A stretch of DNA of 6,327 nucleotides from Glaesserella sp041814905 (GCF_041814905.1 NZ_JBGXYA010000052.1:1-6327); one strand, 5' to 3'; shown: positions 1 to 5,360, numbered from the stretch's first letter. The notes: generated by a model not told the origin, from the sequence alone. Program-made: numbers and translations.

Positions 1-140
1 AGCAAGACTACGAGTTCTTAACCCAAGGCGGCGTGTTCAGCAAAGATTTCATTGAAACCTATATTGCGATGAAGCGTAAAGAAGTCGAACGTTTGAATAT
101 GACCCCGCATCCGGTGGAGTTTGAGATGTATTATGCGTAA
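1..140 (+). CDS. glnA: Glutamine synthetase type I, C-terminal end (partial, 5' end outside window)
   Basis: These are the last 45 codons of glutamine synthetase (ATP + glutamate + ammonia to glutamine), the central cytoplasmic enzyme of ammonia assimilation and a dodecamer in bacteria. The reading frame starts at base 3 and ends at TAA 138-140. The visible tail contains GGVFSKDFIETYI, then a basic stretch KRKEVERLN, and ends MTPHPVEFEMYYA. From memory this matches the C-terminus of E. coli GlnA (GGVFTDEAIDAYI ... MTPHPVEFELYYSV) almost residue for residue. The active-site and adenylylation-loop residues lie upstream and cannot be judged. The gene converges on the permease pseudogene; the 59 bp between the two stop codons hold a terminator and an uptake signal. 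Confidence 0.95.
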   Translation, partial: QDYEFLTQGGVFSKDFIETYIAMKRKEVERLNMTPHPVEFEMYYA

Positions 141-149
141 TGACGTCTT

Positions 150-181
150 ACAAGCGGTCTGATTTAGTCGGCTTTTTGCAA
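150..181 (+). repeat. DNA uptake signal sequence, Apl type (site 1)
   Basis: The core ACAAGCGGTC lies at 150-159 and the tail TTTTTGCAA at 173-181, with 13 bases between. This is the Actinobacillus pleuropneumoniae-type uptake signal, the motif favoured for DNA uptake in natural transformation of that Pasteurellaceae clade. It sits in the short convergent gap after glnA, and its tail forms part of the loop region of the terminator. Confidence 0.85.
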
Positions 182-205
182 ATTTGTGAAGAGCCGATTT
201 TATTT
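166..205 (+). terminator. Rho-independent terminator of glnA
   Basis: TCGGCT (168-173) pairs with AGCCGA (192-197). G-U and A-U pairs at 166-167/198-199 lengthen the stem. A weak inner stem (TTTTGC 174-179 with GTGAAG 186-191, including G-U pairs) could close the loop down to about six bases. The stem is followed on the + strand by TTTTATTT (198-205). It begins 25 bases after the glnA stop. The permease pseudogene stop codon (200-202, - strand) overlaps the T tract, so the element occupies the whole convergent junction. I see no comparable T tract on the - strand side, so it is probably one-directional. Confidence 0.7.
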
Positions 206-996
206 AAGAAACTGTAAAACTAACATATAACAACCAATAGCAAAGAGTGTAATTGCCAGTAATTTACGGGTAATATCGGGTGAAAGAATACCATGCAATT
301 TCATTGAAAAGAAACTGGTAAGAAACGAACTTAACACCACGATAAAAACAATCGCAAAATTCACATAGCCGATTTGCCACGAATTACTTAAATAAATTTG
401 AGCCGGCTTAGTGAGATAGCCATATGAACTACCTAGTCCGCCAATAACCATCATATAGTTCGTATAAATGGCAATTTGATGCGCTTTTACACTTGGCAAG
501 AATGCGATGAGCGATGCCATAATAGAACCGCCGCCGATACCGGTAATGTCTGCAATCGTACCACCAAATAAACAGACCGTTCCTCCACAAAGATAATGAT
601 TATCTAGCGGTTTTTTTCATCGTTATTTTCTTTTGTAAAGAAAGTCCGAATAGATAAGATAAGTAACGTGATAACAAATACCGCAATAATATAGTCGGGC
701 AGATAAAAACTACTTTCAAAACCAAGCTGTACACCAATGATCATAAATAATGACCAACAAAGCAATGATTTAAAATTAATTTGTATTTTTTGCTTATAAA
801 AATAAGATAGATTAATCAAGGCACTCCCCATGACTATTGTCAGAGAGGTAGTGGCGATCATCTGTAATGGTAGCTCGGGAAAAAGTGAGTGTAAAATGGG
901 TACCATAAGTACTCCGCTACCAATTCCAAACAACGCAGAAAATAAGTTGGTAAAAATACCGCAAATAATCAAAATTAAAATAGTTATTAGAGTCAT
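200..996 (-). pseudogene. TauE/SafE-family membrane permease, split by a frameshift at a 7-A tract
   Basis: Two reading frames on the - strand together make one TauE/SafE (sulfite exporter/anion permease) protein. The N half starts at ATG 994-996, behind AAGGGA with six bases spacing. It runs 130 residues with about four hydrophobic segments and the first-repeat motif GIGSGVLMVPIL (residues 24-35), and stops at TAG 604-606. The C half is in the -1 frame and open from TGA 617-619 to TAA 200-202. It carries the second-repeat motif GIGGGSIMASLIAFLP and further membrane segments. It has no ATG, GTG or TTG upstream of 518-520, which would miss that motif, so it is not an independent gene. The shift lies at the A run 611-617; one extra A would restore about 265 residues, close to the usual family size of about 250-260. 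A true pseudogene, a phase-variable tract, programmed -1 frameshifting or a sequencing error are all possible. The transported substrate is unknown; sulfite or an organosulfonate is only the family guess. Confidence 0.8.
610..616 (-). other. A AAA AAC slippery heptamer at the permease frameshift
   Basis: On the coding strand the N-half frame reads GAA AAA AAC CGC TAG, so bases 616 down to 610 form A AAA AAC in exact X XXY YYZ phase. This heptamer is a known -1 frameshift signal, used for example by IS1. A -1 slip here enters the frame of the C half and bypasses the TAG six bases further on. A weak palindrome (605-591) starts four bases downstream. It is mostly A-U and not an obviously strong stimulator. 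Confidence 0.45.
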
Positions 997-1028
997 ATTA
1001 TTTCCCTTTTATTTTTTAAGGCAAATAT

Positions 1029-1068
1029 AGGACTAATTATGAAAAAGGTTTTATACCTTGTTTTATGA
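1029..1068 (+). other. Orphan ribosome binding site and start codon with a 9-codon frame
   Basis: AGGA (1029-1032) is followed six bases later by ATG (1039-1041), a normal translation start. The frame encodes only MKKVLYLVL before TGA 1066-1068. The maturase remnant follows in a different frame, overlapping from 1058. The short peptide resembles the beginning of a signal peptide, or simply the start of a lost gene. I read it as the 5' end of a gene whose body was deleted when the maturase lost its N-terminal half. Confidence 0.35.
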
Positions 1069-1585
1069 TCATTCAGGGCAGTTTTTACTTGATGTCTTTC
1101 AAGAATGGGTTAAAAACGATGTGGGTAAAATTTTTGTCATTGAATTTGATAATCTGCTCGGGCAATGGCTCGGCTACCCTTCAAGTAACTGCGTTCATCA
1201 AGAGACATGCGGAAGTTCAATGATTACTGAGGCCAACGGCGATATATACAGTTGCGACCACTTTGTTTATCCGGCGTATAAAGTCGGTAATTTAAACGAA
1301 CAGTCTTTAGCGGAAATTGCGTTATCTGCCCCCCAGCACCAATTCGGACAGAATAAGAAGACAATGCTCACTGATTATTGCCTGAATTGTGACCTACAAA
1401 AACTTTGCCATGGCGGTTGCCCGAAACATCGGATAATATCCCTAAAAAACGAACGATTTAAGCATAATTATCTTTGCCAATCCTACCAATTATTCTTCCG
1501 TCAAACCGCACCGGTAATGCGTAAAATGTGCGATATTATCCGTTTTGGCGGAGATGTGAGAGACGTGATGAAGGTAGAAAGTTAA
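1058..1585 (+). pseudogene. C-terminal remnant of anaerobic sulfatase-maturating enzyme (radical SAM/SPASM)
   Basis: The 175-residue open frame (nominal TTG start at 1058, no Shine-Dalgarno) matches the C-terminal half of anaerobic sulfatase maturases (AtsB/AslB/anSME). These oxidise an active-site Cys or Ser of sulfatases to formylglycine and are usually 370-400 residues. Homology begins near HSGQFLLDVFQEWV (residues 5-18). The SPASM region is complete: Cys 45, 51, 66, 108, 111, 117, 121 and 140 in the pattern CX5CX14C ... CX2CX5CX3C ... C, expected to hold two auxiliary 4Fe-4S clusters. YSCDHF (Cys66-Asp67) corresponds to the Cys-Asp pair containing the proposed catalytic Asp of the clostridial enzyme. 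The N-terminal radical-SAM core with CX3CX2C is absent, so maturase activity is not expected. Upstream in frame there is a TGA at 1040-1042. The stop (1583-1585) overlaps the stop of the convergent thioesterase gene. No sulfatase gene is in the window. Confidence 0.82.
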
Positions 1586-2007
1586 TTTTTGCTTTGGTTA
1601 AGTAGTTTTACACTCAATCTTGCTACTGCGCATAACTCATTATTTTCATTACGGATTTCCACTTGCCACACTTGGCTTTCCCGCCCTAAATGTAATGGCG
1701 TCGCTCGCCCCGTTGCTAAACCTTGTTTGATGGCTTTTAAGTGACTGATGTTCAGCTCTGTACCTACCGGAACTTGGTTTTCTTCACAACTCAATAACGC
1801 AGCGGCAGAGCCGAGTGTTTCAGCTAAAGTCGCTGAAATTCCTCCGTGTAATAATCCGAATGGTTGAGTTGTACGGTTATCAACCGGTACGGTAGCTTCC
1901 AGTCGGTTATCGTCTTGTACGGTAAACTCAATACCTAAATGCGAGACAGCGCTATTTTGGCAGAGTCTATTTAATTGTTCGATTGAGGTTGGTTTTTTCC
2001 AGATCAT
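1582..2007 (-). CDS. menI: Hotdog-fold acyl-CoA thioesterase, MenI/YdiI family (probable 1,4-dihydroxy-2-naphthoyl-CoA thioesterase)
   Basis: The 141-residue protein is a single hotdog domain of the PaaI/YdiI type, full length for the family (about 136-141). E. coli YdiI (MenI) hydrolyses 1,4-dihydroxy-2-naphthoyl-CoA in menaquinone synthesis, and the H. influenzae homologue HI1161 is the closest match I recall (SAVSHLGIE near residue 20). Visible active-site features are Gln48 in QPFGLLHGG (48-56), His54, Glu63 in LAETLGS (the catalytic carboxylate) and Ser67, the same numbering as recalled for YdiI. There is no signal peptide or membrane segment, so it is cytoplasmic. It begins 29 bp after the ydiJ stop with only a weak upstream purine stretch (AGAAAA), and is probably co-transcribed with ydiJ. 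YdiI-type enzymes are promiscuous, so the in vivo substrate could differ. Confidence 0.88.
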   Translation of the reverse strand: MIWKKPTSIEQLNRLCQNSAVSHLGIEFTVQDDNRLEATVPVDNRTTQPFGLLHGGISATLAETLGSAAALLSCEENQVPVGTELNISHLKAIKQGLATGRATPLHLGRESQVWQVEIRNENNELCAVARLSVKLLNQSKN

Positions 2008-2036
2008 TTGAGTTTTTCTAAATCAGAGAAGCATGG

Positions 2037-5000
2037 TTAAACTATTTCTAATAACGCTTGGATCGGGTGTTTCATCACGTGATGTTCCATACGTTTTACT
2101 TGGCTGCGACAAGAATAGCCCGTCGCTAAACAACGATTCAAATCTTTACCATTGATTTTGATCTGCCACGATTGTGCATAAATCGCTTTGGACATTTCAA
2201 GGTGTTGGGTTTCGTGGCCGAATGTGCCTGCCATACCGCAGCAACCTGTGTTTTCAGTCACTAATTTTTCGCCAAAGTGGGCAAAAATCTGTTGCCACTC
2301 TTTTGAGCTGTTCGGAAGCGCGGTGCTTTCAGTGCAGTGTGAGAATAAGTGCCATTGCAAGCGGTCGGTTTCCGTCGATTTTTTGCAATTTTCTAAATTA
2401 CCGTTTTTTAACTGAACCATCAGCCATTCGTGGGCGAGCAAGACGTTAAAATCACCTCGTTCCGCTTTAAGGATATCCTTATACTCTTCTCGATAAATCA
2501 GGGTAAGAGCGGGATCAACCCCAACCATTTGAATGCCGAGTTTTGCTGCGCGATTTAAAAATTCCGCTTGGTTTTTGGCAGTGTTGGCGAATTTATGCAA
2601 AAAGCCTTTAATGTGTTGAGCCTTACCTGTCGGGTTAAACGGTAACACAATCGGTTTAAAGCCAAGCTTCTGACAAAGCTGCACGAAATCCGCCACAACT
2701 TTGGCATCATAGTAACTGGTGAACGGATCTTGCACGACAAATAGATATTTGCAAATTTCTGCAGAAATCTCACCGCTTGTTACTTGGTTTTCAAGGCTTT
2801 CTAAACTTTCTCCTTGATAACCGATTTCAACTAACCGCTGGTTTAATGTTGGCACCGATAACGCCGGCAGATAAGTCATTCCGATGGTTTTATTTGCAAC
2901 CATCTCCGCCGCCTGATTGGTACTAAAGAAGTTAAAGAATTTTGGCGCTTTTGCCATAACCGGCGCGACAAACTCCAAATTCGACACGATATAATCTTTC
3001 AACGGGCGGAGATAACGGCGGTGATAGAGTTCGTTAAATTGTGAGCGGAAAGTCGGTACATCAATTTTAATCGGACATTGGCTGGCACAGGCTTTACACG
3101 CTAAACACGTATCCATCGCGGCTTTTACTTCATGGGAAAAATCGTACTCTTTGGCTTTGTTCCACTGATTACGCAATTTTTGGACGAAATCGACTAATCG
3201 GGTTGTTTTTGATGGTTTTTCGAGCATCAATTGATCGGGGGAAACGTTTTGTTCCGCCAATAAACGTAACCATTCGCGGATTAAAGTTGCTCTGCCTTTG
3301 GGTGAAAACAGGCGATTACCTGAGACTTTCATCGACGGGCACATCGTGCTATGTACATCAAAATTAAAGCATAAACCGTTGCCGTTACAGTTCATCGCTC
3401 CTTTAAATTCTTCTCGCACTTGGATTGGAATTTGGCGGTCAAAATCGGCGCGCATGAGGGAATCAATCGGATAGAGCGTTGCTTGGCTGTCTAACGGTGT
3501 ACAGATTTTTCCCGGGTTTAAACGGTTTTGCGGATCGAAAAGCTGTTTGATGTAACGCAACTCTTTCCATAAGGTTTCGCCGAAGAACCGCTCACCGTAG
3601 GCGGAGCGCATACCTTTGCCGTGTTCGCCCCAAATCAAGCCGCCGTATTTCGCCGTCAATTCAACGACTTGGTCGGAAATCGCTTTAAATTTGGCAACTT
3701 GCTCTCTGTCACATAAGTCAAGGGCAGGGCGAACGTGCAGAACACCGGCATCAACATGGCCGAACATCCCGTATTCCAAGCCGTAATCGTCTAATAATTT
3801 ACGGAATTCCACGATATAGTCCGCCAGATTTTCAGGCGGTACGCAGGTATCTTCTACGAAAGCGATCGGTTTTGCCCAACCTTTTGCATTACCGAGCAAT
3901 CCAACCGCTTTTTTTCGCATTGCGTAGATTTTTTCGATAGAGGCCAAGTCCTGACAAACTTGATAACCAATAATGCCGTTTTCGTGGTTGGCGATTTTAC
4001 TTTCTAAAATTTGACAAAGATCGGCGATCTGTTTTTCATTCTGTTCCCGATCGTTTGAGGCATATTCAACAATATTGATCCCTAAAATCGGATTATTCGG
4101 ATCCTCGGTTAAGAGATCGGAAACCGAATGCCAAACAATATCTTGTTTTGCTAAGTTCAGTACTTTGGAATCGACGGTTTCAACCGATAACGCTTGCGCT
4201 TTGAGCATAAAAGGCGCTGAGCGTAAGGCGGCATCGAAAGAGTTATATTTAATATTGATGAGCGTGCGATATTTCGGAATCGGCAGAAGATTGAGTTTTG
4301 CTTCGCAAATAAACGCAAGCGAACCTTCAGAACCTGTCAAAATACGGGTAAGGTTAAATTCACTTTCATCATGATTGAAGACGTTTTTTAAATCATAGCC
4401 CGTCAAAAATCGGTTGAGTTGCGGAAGTTCTTTTAATACCGTCGGACGCAATGCTTTACAACGTTCAAAGATCTCACGGTGTAGCTGTTTTCCTTTGGCG
4501 GACAAATTGAGTTTATCCAAATTTGCAAAAAAATCGTCGGAACTGACCGCTTGTGTATCGAGAATTTCACCGTTCATCAGCACCGATTTAATTGCCAAAA
4601 TATGATCTGAAGTTTTACCGTATTGTAAGGATCCTTGCCCTGATGCGTCCGTGTTAATCATCCCGCCTAATGTTGCGCGGTTGCTGGTGGAAAGTTCCGG
4701 TGAAAAGAATAAACCGTGTGGTTTTAAGAATTGATTGAGTTGATCTTTCACTACGCCGGCTTGTACTTTCACCCAGCGTTCGGCAACGTTCAGTTCAAGG
4801 ATCTTATTCAGATGGCGTGAAAGATCGACAATAATATTGTTATTGAGGGATTGTCCGTTGGTTCCTGTTCCGCCGCCTCGCGGGGTAAACGTTAATGATT
4901 GGAAGGGCGCTTTCTGTGCCAGTTTGGTGATTATCACTACATCGGCAATGGATTTCGGAAAAAGAATGGCTTGCGGAATCTGCTGATAGACACTATTGTC

Positions 5001-5129
5001 TGTTGCAAGAGAAAGACGATCTGCGTAGCTTGATGCGATGTCTCCGGCAAAGTGTTGATCCCGTAGATCTTGTAGAAATTGTTGAACCGTAGGGTTGATA
5101 TTCGGTGTGTTTGCTAAACGAGGAATCAT
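2037..5129 (-). CDS. ydiJ: YdiJ-family FAD-linked/iron-sulfur D-2-hydroxyacid dehydrogenase (probable D-2-hydroxyglutarate dehydrogenase)
   Basis: This 1030-residue protein aligns, from memory, along its whole length with E. coli YdiJ (about 1018 residues). It joins an FAD oxidoreductase to an iron-sulfur/CCG module. Residues about 45-290 form the PCMH-type FAD-binding domain, with FTPRGGGTGTNG (81-92) and STSNRATLGGMINTDASGQG (147-166). The FAD-oxidase C domain carries GHVDAGVLHVRP (457-468; His458 and His465 are likely metal/substrate ligands), WGEHGKG (500-506) and RLNPGKIC (536-543). Cys581, Cys587 and Cys597 (CNGNGLC ... MCP), and the ferredoxin motif CX2CX2CX3CP (Cys675, 678, 681, 685), indicate Fe-S clusters. 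The C-terminus has HC (931-932), CCG (963-965) and YSC (Cys1007), typical of CCG electron-transfer domains. YdiJ homologues are reported to oxidise D-2-hydroxyglutarate; D-lactate or another 2-hydroxyacid is an alternative. It appears cytoplasmic. MIPRLANTPN at the start fits the family; upstream there is only a stop at 5163-5165 and no other ATG. Confidence 0.9.
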   Translation of the reverse strand: MIPRLANTPNINPTVQQFLQDLRDQHFAGDIASSYADRLSLATDNSVYQQIPQAILFPKSIADVVIITKLAQKAPFQSLTFTPRGGGTGTNGQSLNNNIIVDLSRHLNKILELNVAERWVKVQAGVVKDQLNQFLKPHGLFFSPELSTSNRATLGGMINTDASGQGSLQYGKTSDHILAIKSVLMNGEILDTQAVSSDDFFANLDKLNLSAKGKQLHREIFERCKALRPTVLKELPQLNRFLTGYDLKNVFNHDESEFNLTRILTGSEGSLAFICEAKLNLLPIPKYRTLINIKYNSFDAALRSAPFMLKAQALSVETVDSKVLNLAKQDIVWHSVSDLLTEDPNNPILGINIVEYASNDREQNEKQIADLCQILESKIANHENGIIGYQVCQDLASIEKIYAMRKKAVGLLGNAKGWAKPIAFVEDTCVPPENLADYIVEFRKLLDDYGLEYGMFGHVDAGVLHVRPALDLCDREQVAKFKAISDQVVELTAKYGGLIWGEHGKGMRSAYGERFFGETLWKELRYIKQLFDPQNRLNPGKICTPLDSQATLYPIDSLMRADFDRQIPIQVREEFKGAMNCNGNGLCFNFDVHSTMCPSMKVSGNRLFSPKGRATLIREWLRLLAEQNVSPDQLMLEKPSKTTRLVDFVQKLRNQWNKAKEYDFSHEVKAAMDTCLACKACASQCPIKIDVPTFRSQFNELYHRRYLRPLKDYIVSNLEFVAPVMAKAPKFFNFFSTNQAAEMVANKTIGMTYLPALSVPTLNQRLVEIGYQGESLESLENQVTSGEISAEICKYLFVVQDPFTSYYDAKVVADFVQLCQKLGFKPIVLPFNPTGKAQHIKGFLHKFANTAKNQAEFLNRAAKLGIQMVGVDPALTLIYREEYKDILKAERGDFNVLLAHEWLMVQLKNGNLENCKKSTETDRLQWHLFSHCTESTALPNSSKEWQQIFAHFGEKLVTENTGCCGMAGTFGHETQHLEMSKAIYAQSWQIKINGKDLNRCLATGYSCRSQVKRMEHHVMKHPIQALLEIV
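2357..2388 (+). repeat. DNA uptake signal sequence, Apl type (site 2, inside ydiJ)
   Basis: GCAAGCGGTC (2357-2366, first base G instead of A) and TTTTTGCAA (2380-2388) are separated by 13 bases, the same spacing as site 1. It lies in + orientation, opposite to ydiJ, and overlaps YdiJ codons for residues about 914-925 (DRLQ at the core). This is a low-conservation linker just before the CCG domain. Confidence 0.75.
2748..2780 (-). repeat. DNA uptake signal sequence, Apl type (site 3, inside ydiJ)
   Basis: Read on the - strand, ACAAGCGGT (2780-2772) is followed by G instead of C, and then by ATTTGCAAA (2756-2748). The core-to-GC distance equals that of the other sites. It encodes TSGEISAEICK (YdiJ residues 784-794), a segment that seems variable compared with E. 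coli YdiJ. Confidence 0.7.
4525..4554 (-). repeat. DNA uptake signal sequence, Apl type (site 4, inside ydiJ)
   Basis: On the - strand a perfect ACAAGCGGTC core (4554-4545) is followed after 13 bases by TTTTTGC (4531-4525), continuing AAAT. It encodes YdiJ residues 192-202 (around TQAVSSDDFFA), a stretch after the conserved GEILDTQ that is not conserved with the E. coli protein as I remember it. Confidence 0.85.
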
Positions 5130-5159
5130 AGTTGTATCAATGTTAAAAAACCTAATGAG

Positions 5160-5188
5160 ATATTAGCAAGATTTTCAATTGATGAAAA
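5160..5188 (-). promoter_or_regulatory. Candidate ydiJ-menI promoter
   Basis: On the - strand, TTTTCA (5188-5183) and TAATAT (5165-5160) are separated by 17 bases. The -10 hexamer is preceded by TG plus one base, an extended -10. Each hexamer matches consensus at four of six positions. Transcription would start near 5153, giving a leader of about 24 bases. No clear Shine-Dalgarno precedes the ydiJ ATG. The -35 hexamer is one arm of an inverted repeat. Confidence 0.4.
5172..5188. promoter_or_regulatory. Inverted repeat TTTTCA-N5-TGAAAA over the ydiJ promoter (possible operator)
   Basis: A perfect 6-bp dyad (5172-5177 and 5183-5188, centre ATTGA) covers the -35 hexamer and part of the spacer of the candidate ydiJ promoter. 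A related dyad, also with TTTCA and TGAAA arms, lies about 41 bp further from ydiJ at 5214-5230. The binding protein is unknown; chance in AT-rich DNA is a real alternative. Confidence 0.3.
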
Positions 5189-5213
5189 ATGTTAAGGCAA
5201 AATTGACGTTGAC

Positions 5214-5230
5214 TTTCATTCAAAATGAAA
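5214..5230. promoter_or_regulatory. Inverted repeat TTTCATT-CAA-AATGAAA (possible operator)
   Basis: A perfect 7-3-7 palindrome lies between the candidate ydiJ and ompA promoters. It is immediately preceded by a doubled TTGAC (5203-5207 and 5209-5213). Its TTTCA/TGAAA arms resemble those of the dyad at 5172-5188. It is too AT-rich to be a convincing RNA hairpin, so a protein-binding site is the better guess. Confidence 0.3.
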
Positions 5231-5242
5231 AAGGAACGAATT

Positions 5243-5262
5243 TTACATTTCATTACATTTTA
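5243..5262. repeat. Tandem 10-bp repeat TTACATTTYA upstream of ompA
   Basis: TTACATTTCA (5243-5252) is followed directly by TTACATTTTA (5253-5262), nine of ten bases identical and one helical turn apart. It ends 14 bases before the -35 hexamer of the first ompA promoter candidate, where an UP element or an activator could bind. Confidence 0.4.
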
Positions 5263-5276
5263 ATTGGTTTTATAAA

Positions 5277-5305
5277 TTGATTTTAAAAAGATTAATGGGG
5301 ATAAT
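5277..5305 (+). promoter_or_regulatory. Candidate ompA promoter P1
   Basis: TTGATT (5277-5282), a 17-base spacer and GATAAT (5300-5305, five of six matches) form a sigma-70-like promoter. Transcription would begin near 5312 and give a leader of about 240 bases containing both stem-loops. That is longer than the E. coli ompA leader (about 133 bases). Confidence 0.4.
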
Positions 5306-5344
5306 TAAGCAGTTCTTGCCTTTTAGGGTAAACTATTAAAGACG

Positions 5345-5360
5345 GGAATGTAGTAATTCC
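5345..5360 (+). promoter_or_regulatory. Small stem-loop in the possible ompA leader
   Basis: GGAAT (5345-5349) and ATTCC (5356-5360) form a 5-bp stem with a six-base loop. A further C-G pair (5343/5361) is possible with one bulged base. If P1 is used, it lies near the 5' end of the ompA message. Confidence 0.35.

Noticed and set aside
200..520. C-terminal permease frame as a separate 106-residue gene starting at 520
   Set aside because: Starting there would cut off the GIGGG motif and first membrane segment, which are encoded upstream in the same frame and join to the N half by one base.
581..586. GGAGGA on the - strand as a ribosome binding site for an independent C half of the permease
   Set aside because: No ATG, GTG or TTG follows at a usable distance in the right frame. 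The bases encode two glycines at the start of the second repeat.
830..1030. 66-codon + strand frame opposite the permease N half
   Set aside because: It is antisense to the membrane-protein frame, which has clear family motifs; its residues show no domain or signal.
2174..2449. Open + strand frames opposite ydiJ (also 4075-4374 and 4414-4605)
   Set aside because: They lie wholly antisense to a strongly supported gene, have no plausible ribosome binding sites and no recognisable protein features.
3904..3912. Possible fifth uptake signal on the - strand (AAAAGCGGT)
   Set aside because: It has A instead of C at the second core position, and I did not see a clear TTTTTGCAA tail at the fixed distance.
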